From positions 186,001 through 250,000 of the forward strand of contig NZ_CP033873.1 of assembly GCF_002742645.2 (NCBI RefSeq): a DNA stretch of 64,000 nucleotides, in the 5' to 3' direction. The position numbers were made by a program, and so were the translations under genes. A model generated the notes under the pieces. That model ran no database searches. It was not told the origin of the DNA and saw only the letters and a list, made by a program, of their open reading frames with translations. Positions 1 through 8,987 of the stretch are shown piece by piece. Numbering within the stretch: position 1 is the first letter of the stretch; each line of letters opens with the position of its first letter. The stretch is from Caulobacter sp. FWC26. Lineage in GTDB: Bacteria; Pseudomonadota; Alphaproteobacteria; Caulobacterales; Caulobacteraceae.

Positions 1-816
1 ATCGAAGTAGAAGTTCTTCATATAGTCCATGAGCGGACGCTGGTTACGCGCATCGGGGGCCATTGCCCCGTTCAATTCAGACAGCCGGCCCAGCTGGAAC
101 ACCGCCATGCCGCCAGCGTGGGTGATGTAGGTCTTCAGAGTCGGGAAGGCGTCCAGGGCTCCACCACAGATCAGGTACCAGAAGAACAGGGTCTCATCGA
201 CGCAGTCGCCCACGATGGACGTCGTTTCGAACCGATCCTCGTGATGGCGCTCGCCCAGATAGATCGACTGGTTGAACCCGTGCACCATGATGGGAACATC
301 GAGTTCAGCCAGCTTGGCCCAGACGGGAAACAGGCGCTCGTCGTAGGTTTGAAGCCCGTCGAAATTAGTGCCGCCGACACAAAGGCCCTTGGCGCCCAGA
401 ACGCGCACGGCGCGGTCGATCTCCTCGACCGCCGCATCCGGATCGGCCAAGTTGGCGTGGGCCCAGAAGTCGAACTTGTCGGGCATCACCTGGCAGAAGG
501 CCGAGAGTTCGTCGTTGCAGATCCTGGCGTATTCGGTGCCGAACGCGCCGGCCCAGTACATGAAGGCGTGCGAAGGCGTGGACAGAACCAGCTTGTCGAC
601 GCCGCGCTGCTCCATGACCGCCAGTCTCGCCGAATGGGTCATGCGGGCCAGCAGGTTCGCTTCGGCCTCTGCGTCGTCCTTGGCCTCGGCGGGCTGCTTG
701 GTGCCCAGGGAGAAGTGCCCGACCGTCAGGCCCTGGGGCTTCATGAAGGGGCCCCAGAACGGGTGTCGCTTCATCATGCCTGGCGTGAAGAGGTGGGCGT
801 GCACGTCGATCAGCAT
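1..816 (-). CDS. Amidohydrolase family protein (C-terminus beyond window edge)
   Basis: The minus strand is open from an ATG at 814-816 to the window edge (272 codons, no stop). The N-terminus reads MLIDVHAHLF, giving the H-x-H metal pair (H6, H8) of amidohydrolase-2 TIM-barrel enzymes; GVDKLVLST and an ITHAGG segment further on also fit that family. Relatives include ACMSD-type decarboxylases and ring-cleavage hydrolases that use a divalent metal in the cytoplasm. It is divergent from the MFS gene at 919 and close to an SDR and esterases, so a role in aromatic or ester catabolism is inferred. The exact substrate cannot be told. Confidence 0.85.
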   Translation of the reverse strand, partial: MLIDVHAHLFTPGMMKRHPFWGPFMKPQGLTVGHFSLGTKQPAEAKDDAEAEANLLARMTHSARLAVMEQRGVDKLVLSTPSHAFMYWAGAFGTEYARICNDELSAFCQVMPDKFDFWAHANLADPDAAVEEIDRAVRVLGAKGLCVGGTNFDGLQTYDERLFPVWAKLAELDVPIMVHGFNQSIYLGERHHEDRFETTSIVGDCVDETLFFWYLICGGALDAFPTLKTYITHAGGMAVFQLGRLSELNGAMAPDARNQRPLMDYMKNFYFD

Positions 817-918
817 GGTTTCCTCGTCGATCTGTTATTAGATTGATATTCTCACCGTCGAATGATCTGTGGCAACCCGTGCCGGCAGAATCTCGTATGG
901 CGCGTGGGGAGGCGAGCG

Positions 919-2130
919 ATGCAGCAGATCAAGCCCAGCGGCCGTCTCATGCTGGCGACCGGCATTGTCGGCGCCGCATTTTGCCTGCGCCTGGTGTTCG
1001 CCAGCCTGTCGGTGCGCTTGCCCGAGGTCGTGCATGAGACCGGAATGACCGCCTGGCAGGTCGGGCTGCTGACCACCTTGCCGGTGCTGTGTCTTGGCCT
1101 GTGCGCGCCCTTGGCGCCGCGGTTGGCCCATCGGCTGGGGACCGAGCGCGCGCTTTTTGGCGCCTTGGCGCTGATCGGGCTTGGAACCGCCGGGCGCGCG
1201 CTCGGGGCGGTGTGGGCCCTGTTTGCCTTTTCCATCCTCGCCGGCGCGGCGATCGCCATAGCCAACGTCTTGCTGCCGACCCTGGTAAAGCGGGATTTCG
1301 AGGATCGGACCGCAATCGTGACCGGCGCCTATGTCACGGCGATCTCGGGCGGCGCGGCCTTGGCGGCCGCCGTCACCGTGCCTATCGAGACCGCGCTGGG
1401 CGGTGGCTGGCGCGTGGGCCTGTCGATCTGGGCGGCGCCGGTGGTGGGGGCCTTGCTGCTGTGGTCGCTACAGCTGGGGCGAAAGGTCGAGCGCGACGAT
1501 CTGGTCGTCGAACCGGTCGTGGGCCTGTGGCGCGATCGACTGGCATGGAGCGTGGCCCTGTTCATGGGCCTGCAGTCGGCGCTCGCGTTTTGCGTGCTGG
1601 GCTGGTTGGCGCCGATCCTGCGGGAACGGGGATTGGACGCGGTGACGGCGGGACTGGTGCTGTCCGTCCTGATCGTAGTCCAGTTGGCGACCTCGCTCAC
1701 CGTGCCCTCGCTCGCCACGCGCAAGCCGGCTCAGTCGATGATCGCGGTCGTGCTTTCGGTGGCCGCGGCGGCCGGACTATTGGGCCTGCTGCTGGCGCCG
1801 CTTTCCGGCGTCTGGGTCTGGGCGGTCATCCAGGGGCTGGCTCAGGGGGGATTGTTCGCCTTGGCCTTGACCATGGTCCTGCTGCGCTCGCCCAACAGCC
1901 ATGTCGCATCGCACCTGTCAGGCATGGCCCAAAGCGTGGGCTACGTCCCGGCCGCGTTTGCGCCGCTCAGCGTCGGGCTCGTCCGCCAGTGGACGGGCGG
2001 GTTCCAGGCCGTCGCCGGCCTAGTGGTGGTTATCGGGGCCGGTCTGGTTGTCACCGGCCTGATCGCCGGCCGCGCCAGCCTAGTCTCGGCCCAGGTGTCG
2101 CCGACCTCGATCAAGCTGGCGCGGGCCTAA
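919..2130 (+). CDS. MFS transporter, CynX/NimT-like
   Basis: A 403-residue hydrophobic protein with about 12 membrane segments and short loops, including an MFS-like R-L-A-H-R-L-G stretch after helix 2. The overall pattern (FCLRLVFASLSVRLPEV near the N-terminus) resembles the CynX/NimT branch, whose members carry cyanate, nitroimidazoles or small organic anions. I chose the ATG at 919 because GGGGAGG lies about 9 bases upstream; an in-frame ATG at 862 would add 19 residues without a ribosome site. It is followed 28 bases later by an SDR gene, probably co-transcribed. Substrate unknown; likely the compound handled by its neighbours. Confidence 0.88.
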   Translation: MQQIKPSGRLMLATGIVGAAFCLRLVFASLSVRLPEVVHETGMTAWQVGLLTTLPVLCLGLCAPLAPRLAHRLGTERALFGALALIGLGTAGRALGAVWALFAFSILAGAAIAIANVLLPTLVKRDFEDRTAIVTGAYVTAISGGAALAAAVTVPIETALGGGWRVGLSIWAAPVVGALLLWSLQLGRKVERDDLVVEPVVGLWRDRLAWSVALFMGLQSALAFCVLGWLAPILRERGLDAVTAGLVLSVLIVVQLATSLTVPSLATRKPAQSMIAVVLSVAAAAGLLGLLLAPLSGVWVWAVIQGLAQGGLFALALTMVLLRSPNSHVASHLSGMAQSVGYVPAAFAPLSVGLVRQWTGGFQAVAGLVVVIGAGLVVTGLIAGRASLVSAQVSPTSIKLARA

Positions 2131-2158
2131 CGGGATGAATGCTCAGGACGGAGTCACC

Positions 2159-2932
2159 ATGCGGTTCGCAAACAAGGTCGCCATCGTGACGGGAGCCGGC
2201 GGCGGCATTGGCAAGGTCACGGCGCTGCTGTTGGCGGCGCAAGGAGCGTTCGTCGCCGTCAACGACCTTGACGAGGCCTCCGCCCTGTCGAGCGTCGCCG
2301 ACATCCGCTCGGCGGGCGGCCAAGCCCTCGCCATACCGGGCGACGCCTCCGACGAGACGGTGGCGGCGCAGGCCGTCGCCGAGGTGATGCAGGCCCGCGA
2401 TCGGATCGACATCCTAGTGAACAACGCCGGCGTGTCGGTCGTCGCGCCCGCCGAGGATTTCCTGGCTTGGGACCGGGTGCTGCGCATCAATCTCTATTCG
2501 CAATTTTTCTGGTCGAAGGCGGTCGCCAAGGCGGCGATGATCCCGGCCGCGCGGGGCGCGATCATCAATGTCGCCTCCATCGCCGGCCTGGCCGCTGTGC
2601 CCCATCAACTGGGCTACGTGGTCTCCAAGCATGGCGTGATCGGCCTGACGCGGTCCTTGGCGGTCGAATGGGGACGCTATGGCCTCCGGGTCAACTGCGT
2701 GTGTCCGGGCATTACGGCCACCGACCTGACCACCGGGGCCGATGGCATGGCTTCCGAGCGGCTGCGCGCCCGGATCGCACGCGTCCCGCTCGGGCGCATG
2801 GGGACCGCGCAGGAGCAGGCCGAGGCGATCGCCTTCCTGGCCTCTGACGAAGCCTCCTATCTCACGGGGCTGATCCTCAACGCCGATGGCGGGCAGATGG
2901 CGCTCCATTCGGGGGTGATGATGTCGGCCTGA
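2159..2932 (+). CDS. SDR family NAD-dependent oxidoreductase
   Basis: A 257-residue classical short-chain dehydrogenase/reductase. Visible motifs are TGAGGGIG (residues 11-18, nucleotide binding), D36 at the end of the second strand (favours NAD(H) over NADP(H)), NNAG near 86, and the catalytic S...YVVSK near 138-155. The end IPGDASDE and LTGLILNADGGQ also fit the family. I prefer the ATG at 2159, which has GGAG seven bases upstream; an ATG at 2135 is possible. It probably forms an operon with the MFS gene. It would oxidise an alcohol or reduce a ketone; the substrate is not visible. Confidence 0.92.
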   Translation: MRFANKVAIVTGAGGGIGKVTALLLAAQGAFVAVNDLDEASALSSVADIRSAGGQALAIPGDASDETVAAQAVAEVMQARDRIDILVNNAGVSVVAPAEDFLAWDRVLRINLYSQFFWSKAVAKAAMIPAARGAIINVASIAGLAAVPHQLGYVVSKHGVIGLTRSLAVEWGRYGLRVNCVCPGITATDLTTGADGMASERLRARIARVPLGRMGTAQEQAEAIAFLASDEASYLTGLILNADGGQMALHSGVMMSA

Positions 2933-3104
2933 GCGGCGGCGTCCATGCAGCGCCTGGCGAGCGAGCCCGCGACGGAGTCAACGAAAAGCTGAACAAGCTT
3001 GTCAATTTCGTTCAAGATTAGAAGATCGGTTTCGAAGGCTGGCGTCGGCGGTTTCCGGCGCCGCCGCGTTCGGCGCCCGAGCGCGCAAGGAATAGGGCTT
3101 CATC

Positions 3105-3590
3105 ATGTATCGGCGGATTGTTCTGGCCTATGACAGCACCAAGGCGGGGCGCGCGGCGTTGCGAGAGGGCGCGTTGCTGGCCAAGCGATGCGGCGCCAAG
3201 GTCTTCCTGCTATCGGTCCTGGCCGAAAGCGGCGGCTTGGCTCTCGCCGAGGGCGCGCATGTCGGCGCGGCCCACGGCCACTTGGAAGCCTATTGCGCCG
3301 TCCTCGACGAAGGGCTTCGAAAGCTGGAGATGCTGGGCTTGGATTCAACCGGCGCGCTGGTTCGCGGCGAGCCGGCCCAGCAGATCGGAGACTACGCCAG
3401 AAAGGTCCGCGCCGATTTGGTCGTGGTCGGTCACCGCAAGCGTAGCTTGCTTGAGCGTTGGTGGAGCGGCGCCAACGGGGCCTACATCGTCGATAATCTC
3501 GATTGCAGCCTGCTGGTGGCGCGAAGCGACATCAGCGATCAGGACTTCGAGGCCGAGTTTTCCAAAGCCGCCCAGCACGTAAACGCCTAG
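3105..3590 (+). CDS. Universal stress protein (UspA family)
   Basis: A 161-residue single-domain Usp. The start MYRRIVLAYDSTKAGRAAL has the usual first strand and acidic residue, and VVVGHRKRSLL with the final DNLDCSLLVAR strand matches the family's C-terminal half. The glycine-rich ATP loop is degenerate: only the first glycine of the G-2x-G-9x-G pattern is clear, so ATP binding is doubtful. It stands alone after a 172-base gap and converges on the bestrophin-like gene, with stops overlapping by 4 bases. Usp proteins act in the cytoplasm during starvation, hypoxia or redox stress. Confidence 0.9.
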   Translation: MYRRIVLAYDSTKAGRAALREGALLAKRCGAKVFLLSVLAESGGLALAEGAHVGAAHGHLEAYCAVLDEGLRKLEMLGLDSTGALVRGEPAQQIGDYARKVRADLVVVGHRKRSLLERWWSGANGAYIVDNLDCSLLVARSDISDQDFEAEFSKAAQHVNA

Positions 3591-4480
3591 GTGAGCCGAT
3601 AACGGAGCGGGGCCAGCGGCGGCGGCAGGTCGGAACGCCCGATGGCGTGAAGCTCGCGCTCAACGGTGCGCACCAGGGCGTCGAGTGGAAGGTCGTTGTC
3701 GTCGGTTCCGAACGGATCCTCCAGCTGGTCTCCCAGCGCGTCCAGGCCAAAGAAGGTGTAGCTGGCGATCAGCACCAGCAGCGGCGTCCACCAGCCTAAC
3801 GCCGGCGCCAGGGCGAACGGCAGCAGCAGGCAAAACAGCAAGGCCGTCCGATGCAGCAGCAGCGAATATGCGAAGGGCAGGGGCGTTGTCTTGATCCGCT
3901 CGCAGCCGGCCTGGACCTGGCTAAGGTCCGATAGCTGACTTTCCAAAACCGCATAGTGGATGTCGGAGAGCGCCTTTTGCGCCGCCAATCGCGCGCATTG
4001 CGCGCCGACCTCGGCCAGCACCGCATCAGTGGGGTTGGGCGGTTCAGGCTCGTCGTCGGCGGCGATCCAGGGCCTGATCGCGGCGGATTCGTCCTGATCC
4101 CGCAGCCTGGCCGCAAGGCCATGGGCGAAGCCGCAGAGACCCAGCAGCAGGGGCTCTCGGACCTCGGCGTCGAGGACGGCGGTCTGGCGCGCGAAGGACC
4201 GGGCGGCGATGATCAATCGCCCCCAGAGCTTGCGCGCTTCCCACCAGCGATCATAGCAAGCGTTGTTGCGGAAGCTCATGAAGATCGACAACGCCAGGCC
4301 GATCAAGGTGAAGGGCATGGCGCCAAGGTGACCCATGGGCTCGGGCAAGGTGCGGTGGAGTAAGACCGCGCCGACTGAGATCGCCGCCAATATCAGCAGG
4401 CGGCCGGCGATCTTGGGAACGATGGAGCCGTGCATCGCCGTCAGGACCTCGCCCAGTCCTGGTCTGTCTCTGACGATCAT
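3587..4480 (-). CDS. Bestrophin-like (UPF0187) membrane channel protein
   Basis: A 297-residue membrane protein. MIVRDRPGLGEVLTAMHGS followed by a membrane helix and the signature SFRNNACYDRWWEARKLWG (around residues 69-87) identifies the bestrophin/YneE family. A second hydrophobic pair lies near residues 205-245, followed by the family's LGDQLEDPFGTDDNDLPLD acidic segment, which in eukaryotic bestrophins lies by the calcium clasp. Bacterial members form pentameric ion channels in the inner membrane. Divergent from the esterase at 4846. Confidence 0.93.
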   Translation of the reverse strand: MIVRDRPGLGEVLTAMHGSIVPKIAGRLLILAAISVGAVLLHRTLPEPMGHLGAMPFTLIGLALSIFMSFRNNACYDRWWEARKLWGRLIIAARSFARQTAVLDAEVREPLLLGLCGFAHGLAARLRDQDESAAIRPWIAADDEPEPPNPTDAVLAEVGAQCARLAAQKALSDIHYAVLESQLSDLSQVQAGCERIKTTPLPFAYSLLLHRTALLFCLLLPFALAPALGWWTPLLVLIASYTFFGLDALGDQLEDPFGTDDNDLPLDALVRTVERELHAIGRSDLPPPLAPLRYRLT

Positions 4481-4845
4481 CGACGCTCACCCTCTCAATC
4501 GATCGTGCCTTACGCGAGCAATGAGGCGCGGGCTGGGCGTCAGCCTCGGGACGGACGCCCAGCGCTTGTGAGAGCCTTCGCGTGCGCGGATGCTTGAATA
4601 GGGCGTCGGTTTTCCCTGATCTCGATATCGCGGTGCGCTGTGCGCGCGAAGCTATTTAAGCGCCCCAGTTTTTCGAAATAGTTGACCGTAGCGTCGTGAT
4701 CATTTCGAAAAATGGCGAAAATTAGTGGGCTCTTTATCGGAAATCGCCAGGCGCGGTGATTGACGGAGGCGCCGGCTTGGCACTACCCGTGAGACGCGCC
4801 GGCGCCAAGGATCGGACGCATAGAGGTCACAGATTGGGGAGTGTG
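4481..4845. promoter_or_regulatory. Divergent intergenic region with paired TTTCGAAA sites
   Basis: This 365-base gap lies between the minus-strand bestrophin gene and the plus-strand esterase. Its right half is AT-rich for this genome. The palindrome TTTCGAAA occurs at 4671-4678 and again at 4703-4710, exactly 32 bases apart (about three helical turns, same face), with a further GGCGAAAATTAG just after. I infer a dimer-of-dimers operator controlling the esterase. No credible ORF is present. Confidence 0.5.
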
Positions 4846-6936
4846 ATGTCAGAAGCTAAATCCAGCCTCGACACCGAGGGTTACACCGTCAGAGACGCCT
4901 ATTTCGGCCGGCCATACATCGATCGCGATGAGCTTCGCCAGCAGCCCTATCCCCACCGCAACGTCCACGGCGGGTTCGAAAACACCGACACGCGCTTCAC
5001 CTTCTATTTTCCGGACGCGGGCGAGTGGGGCGGGCGCATGTACCACCCGCTCGAGGGCGCGCACGCGGGCCATGAAGAAGCGTTCGCCGGCGCCATGGGC
5101 GCCATTCTTGGCGGACTGGAGATGATGACCAAGCTGGGCGGCTACATGGTCGAATCCAATTCGGGCCATATCGGCGACGACGTGGATCCAAGGGCCGGCG
5201 TCGATCCGGGTCTCTATGGCTATCGCGCCAGCGTCGAGAGCGCCCGCTTCTCCAAGCATATCGCCAAGCAGGTCTACGGTCGGGAGCCGGATTTCAGCTA
5301 TGTCTGGGGCGGCAGCGGCGGCGGCCGCCGCTCGCCCTTGTGCCTCGAATACTGCGACGGCGTCTATGACGGCGCCCTCCCGTTCATGGGCGGCGGCAAC
5401 ATCGAGCCGCACGGCACCAATTCGCGCGTGCGGAGCGAGCAGCCCTTATCGTTTGGCGCGATGTTCAACGTTCAGCGCCTGCTGCGCGGCGGCAAGCTCG
5501 AACGCGTCATCGACGCCATGCAACCCGGCGGCGGCGGCGATCCCTTCCTGGGGCTGAACACCCACGAACGCGAGGAGTTGGCCAACCTTTATCGGCTGGG
5601 ATATCCCCGCGGCGACGAGTTCATGATCGCCAAGCCCATGGGCCAGATCTGGCTGTGGTCGTCTATCGCCGACATGTTGCTGGAAGAGGACGCCGATTAC
5701 TTCAAGGCCTTCTGGACCCAGCCAGGCTATGTCGGTTTCGATCAGCCAGAAGCCGTGCGCGACGATCTGATCGACCAGGTCCTGCCCGTCACCCGCGTCA
5801 TCACCGCTCAGGACCTGCTGAGCGGCGAGGATTTCGCGGGTCCCGAATTCGCCGACGCCAAGCCGATGGCGATGTTCATGGCCTCCTCGACGGGGCAGTT
5901 CGACATGCCCATCGGCGTCGAGGTCAAGGGCTTGGGCGAGGGCTACCGCAGCGGGACCGGCGTTCGTGTCGTTTCCGGCGCCGCGCAAGGACGTCAGCTC
6001 TACTGCACCAAGTCGATCGGCGACATGCTGTTCTGTGATGGCCGCGCCGAAGCCAATCTGAAGCGGTTCCGCGGCGTCCAGGTCGGCGACGAGGTGCATG
6101 TCGACAACCACGCCTTCCTGGCCTTCTGCTACGCTTACCGGCACCACATTTCCGATGATCCGCTGAACGACTTCCTCCGGGTCGATGGCCAGCCGATCTA
6201 TCCCCAGCACGGCCTACCGATGCAGTCGCCGCTTATGGGCGTGCCCTATTCGGGGCAGTACGAGGGCAAGCTCCTGTGGATCCACCACACCCACGACGCC
6301 TCGCTCTGGCCGCCTCAGGGCGTGATCTACAAACGCGCCGTGGAGCAGGCACAAGGTGCGGAAAAGGCTCGTGAACGGTTCCGGCTGCAGTGGACCCAGA
6401 ACGCTGAGCATGTCCCGCCGATGCTCCTGCCTTCCGACCCCAAACGCGCCACCGCCACTTGGCTGATCGACTACATGCCCAGCATCGAACAAGGGCTGGT
6501 CGATCTCGCTGCCTGGGTGGAGAAGGGCGTGGCTCCTCCCGAGACGCAGTATAGCTTCGTCGACGGCAAGATCAGCCTGCCGCCGACCGCCAAGGCGCGC
6601 GGGGGCACTCAGCCCGTGGTGTCGGTGACCGCCGACGGCGCCTTGCGCCGCCAGATCTCGCCCGGCGGACAGGTCGAGCTGGCGGTGAGGGCCGAGGCGC
6701 CGCCCGGCGCGGGAACCTTCACGCGGGTCGATTGGGACCTGGATGGTTCGGGGAGCTTCGCCGTCAATCAGCCGATCGCGCCGGGTCAGACCGAACTGAC
6801 CCTGTCGTTCGCCCATGCCTATGACCGGCCGGGTACGTATTTCGCCACGGCCCGGGTGAAGTTGAACCGCGAGGGTGACCCGACAGCTCGCCGGCAAATC
6901 GAAAACGTGGCGTCGGCTCGCATCGTCGTGAGCTAG
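4846..6936 (+). CDS. Tannase-like alpha/beta hydrolase with C-terminal PKD-like domain
   Basis: A 696-residue protein. The nucleophile elbow GGSGGG (Ser157), an HTHDAS segment (candidate Asp, near residue 485) and NAEHVPP (candidate His, near 523) outline a catalytic triad of the tannase/feruloyl-esterase type. Residues about 610-690 form a separate beta domain with the PKD-like signature VDWDLDGSG and a later FAHAYDRPGTY. No signal peptide is evident from the ATG at 4846, chosen for the GGGGAG upstream; a longer in-frame start at 4756 lacks a ribosome site. Likely hydrolyses a bulky ester together with the tannase at 7167. The substrate is unknown, and the family may be DUF6351-like. Confidence 0.72.
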   Translation: MSEAKSSLDTEGYTVRDAYFGRPYIDRDELRQQPYPHRNVHGGFENTDTRFTFYFPDAGEWGGRMYHPLEGAHAGHEEAFAGAMGAILGGLEMMTKLGGYMVESNSGHIGDDVDPRAGVDPGLYGYRASVESARFSKHIAKQVYGREPDFSYVWGGSGGGRRSPLCLEYCDGVYDGALPFMGGGNIEPHGTNSRVRSEQPLSFGAMFNVQRLLRGGKLERVIDAMQPGGGGDPFLGLNTHEREELANLYRLGYPRGDEFMIAKPMGQIWLWSSIADMLLEEDADYFKAFWTQPGYVGFDQPEAVRDDLIDQVLPVTRVITAQDLLSGEDFAGPEFADAKPMAMFMASSTGQFDMPIGVEVKGLGEGYRSGTGVRVVSGAAQGRQLYCTKSIGDMLFCDGRAEANLKRFRGVQVGDEVHVDNHAFLAFCYAYRHHISDDPLNDFLRVDGQPIYPQHGLPMQSPLMGVPYSGQYEGKLLWIHHTHDASLWPPQGVIYKRAVEQAQGAEKARERFRLQWTQNAEHVPPMLLPSDPKRATATWLIDYMPSIEQGLVDLAAWVEKGVAPPETQYSFVDGKISLPPTAKARGGTQPVVSVTADGALRRQISPGGQVELAVRAEAPPGAGTFTRVDWDLDGSGSFAVNQPIAPGQTELTLSFAHAYDRPGTYFATARVKLNREGDPTARRQIENVASARIVVS

Positions 6937-6946
6937 TCCGCCGCGT

Positions 6947-6977
6947 CCAGTAACCCGGCCGCAGGCCGGGTTACTGG
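6947..6977 (+). terminator. Perfect hairpin after the esterase gene
   Basis: CCAGTAACCCGGCC, a three-base loop GCA, then GGCCGGGTTACTGG: a perfect 14-bp stem starting 10 bases after the stop codon. There is no T-run, so it may act as a transcript-stabilising hairpin or a weak terminator rather than a classical intrinsic one. Confidence 0.6.
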
Positions 6978-7166
6978 ATCGAAATATTCAGAACGAGATT
7001 CTAGATACAGAACTCTTGACTGGACACCGTTCTCCAAAGGCCTCTAATGGCCAAGGGCGTGCGATCCCGAAATGGGAATTGACGTCACGGTTTAGGCCAG
7101 CCGTCGCGACGCCCCGCCAAGAATGAGCAAGCCGAACACAGTCGGCGAAACCTTAGGGAGCAAGTG

Positions 7167-8846
7167 GTGAAAGACAGACTGAAACTTCAGCTGGCGATCT
7201 GCGCCATGATCGCCGGCGCGGCGACGCTGTACGGGTCGCCATCCTCTGCGGCCGCCGCGGCGACGTGCGACGTGAAGGCCATCCAAGCCATCTCGCCGGC
7301 GGACACCACCATTCTTTCGGCCGTGCCGACCGCCGCGCCGACGCCGCACTGCAAGATCGACGGCTATGTGACCACGACCCATGCCGGCGGCGCGACCAAC
7401 AAGGCCAATTTCCGGCTCCAGTTGCCCGACGAGGGCTGGACCAAGCGCTACTATTTCATCGGCATGGGCGGTTCGGCCGGCTATGTGCCGACCGATTCCC
7501 AAATCCCCGGCGGCAATCCCCTGGTCAAGGGTTTCGCCGTCGCCGGCACCGATACCGGCCACCAGGGCAACATGCTGGATTGGGGCTTCCTCAGCGACCC
7601 GGTGCTGGCTGAGGACCACATCCATCTGGCCGCCCACGCCACGGCCGTGGCCACCCAGCAAATCACCCGCGCCTATTACGGCGCGCCGACCTTCTATCGC
7701 TACTTCTCGGGCTGTTCGGGCGGCGGGCGCATGGCGACCGAATCCATCCAGCGATATCCGGGTGATTTCGACGGGGTCCTGCTGGGCGCGCCCGGCGGGC
7801 GCAGTTCGGCGACCATGCTGGCGTTCATCAACGCCGCCCAGCAAGCCCAGCGTGAACCGGGCGCCTGGCTGTCGCCGGCCAAGCTGGCCATGGTCGATCG
7901 CAAGGTCACGGCCGATTGCGATGAACTCGACGGCGCCAAGGACGGCGTCATCTGGGACCACACCGCCTGCCGCTTCGACTTCACCAAGATCAAGTGCGCG
8001 TCGGCCGATGGCCCCGAATGCCTGACCGCCGCCGAACTGAAGACCCTGCAGGCGATCGTGGCCGGTCCGCGCGGACCCAAGGGCGCGATCAAGGTCGGCT
8101 TCCCCGTTTCCAACATCGGCATTTGGGCCGGGTTCCTGGGCATGGTGCCGCCGCCTTGGTCGGACGCGCCGACCAACGAGAACATCGCCAAGTCCTCGGC
8201 CGGCTACGTCATCGGCAGCTCGCTGGCCAAGGTCTATTTCGGCAAGGACTTCGACGCGTTGAAGGACTTCGACTTCAACAACCAGGATCAGATCGACGCC
8301 TGGTGGAAGGCGGCCCAAAGGGTCGGCTATGGCTACCCCTATAGCGCCGATCTGCGCGGCCTGCAGAAGAGCGGGGGCAAGGTGCTGATGTGGAACGGTG
8401 TCAGCGATCCTTGCTGCATTGACACCGAAATGCAGCAGTACTACGCCGACGCCGCGGCCAAGGTCGGCGGCATGGCGGCCCTGCGTGAGTTCGCCAGCTT
8501 CTACCGTGTTCCTGGCATGGGCCATTGCGGCGGCGGCACCGGCCCGCAAGACGCCCCCGACGTGCTGCTCGACCAGCTGATCAACTGGGTGGAAAAAAGC
8601 CAAAAGCCCGGCCCGGCCGTCGCCCACCGCGGCGCCGATCGCGTGCAGCTGACCTTCGCCGATCCCAAGACCAAGCAGGTCTCCGGTGTTCTGGTGCCGC
8701 CGCCGACCGGCGACGCCCGCGACTTCCTGCTCTGCCCCTATCCGCTGGTCGCGAGTTTCGACCGCTCGAAGGCCAGCGTCCCGGGCGCGGTTGGCGAGGC
8801 CCACAACTGGTCCTGCAAGGCGCCGGTCAAGGTGGCGTCCCGCTAG
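7167..8846 (+). CDS. Tannase/feruloyl esterase family hydrolase, secreted
   Basis: About 559 residues with an N-terminal signal peptide (basic KDRLK, hydrophobic stretch, then an Ala-rich cleavage zone near residue 30). It carries the family's CS-D-HC hallmark: CSGGGRM with the nucleophile serine near residue 184, GVSDPC (Asp, mid-C-terminal half) and GMGHCGGG (His-Cys), where the two cysteines normally pair to align Ser and His. The fold matches tannase and feruloyl esterases that cleave gallate or ferulate esters in the periplasm. GTG at 7167 is favoured by AGGGAG six bases upstream; GTG at 7164 is the alternative. Confidence 0.9.
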   Translation: MKDRLKLQLAICAMIAGAATLYGSPSSAAAAATCDVKAIQAISPADTTILSAVPTAAPTPHCKIDGYVTTTHAGGATNKANFRLQLPDEGWTKRYYFIGMGGSAGYVPTDSQIPGGNPLVKGFAVAGTDTGHQGNMLDWGFLSDPVLAEDHIHLAAHATAVATQQITRAYYGAPTFYRYFSGCSGGGRMATESIQRYPGDFDGVLLGAPGGRSSATMLAFINAAQQAQREPGAWLSPAKLAMVDRKVTADCDELDGAKDGVIWDHTACRFDFTKIKCASADGPECLTAAELKTLQAIVAGPRGPKGAIKVGFPVSNIGIWAGFLGMVPPPWSDAPTNENIAKSSAGYVIGSSLAKVYFGKDFDALKDFDFNNQDQIDAWWKAAQRVGYGYPYSADLRGLQKSGGKVLMWNGVSDPCCIDTEMQQYYADAAAKVGGMAALREFASFYRVPGMGHCGGGTGPQDAPDVLLDQLINWVEKSQKPGPAVAHRGADRVQLTFADPKTKQVSGVLVPPPTGDARDFLLCPYPLVASFDRSKASVPGAVGEAHNWSCKAPVKVASR

Positions 8847-8854
8847 ATCGATCG

Positions 8855-8882
8855 CCGGCCCCGGCGCTCAAGCCGGGGCCGG
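8855..8882 (+). terminator. Hairpin after the tannase gene
   Basis: CCGGCCCCGGC, loop GCTCAA, GCCGGGGCCGG: an 11-bp GC stem 8 bases after the stop. It lacks a T-run, so termination is probable but not certain. Confidence 0.5.
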
Positions 8883-8987
8883 TCCGCATCGCGCCGTGCA
8901 AGGCGGTCCCGCCACGCCGACCCCACGGTCCGGCGCGCCAGCCGACATCGCCTCACAGAACGCCTTCAGAGGCGGTCCGGACGATCG

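Noticed and set aside
6834..6839. TACGTA motif
   Set aside because: Lies inside the PKD-esterase coding region, so not counted as a FixJ site.
7092..8804. 570-residue minus-strand frame over the tannase gene
   Set aside because: Low-complexity Gly/Arg/His shadow; tannase motifs are on the plus strand.
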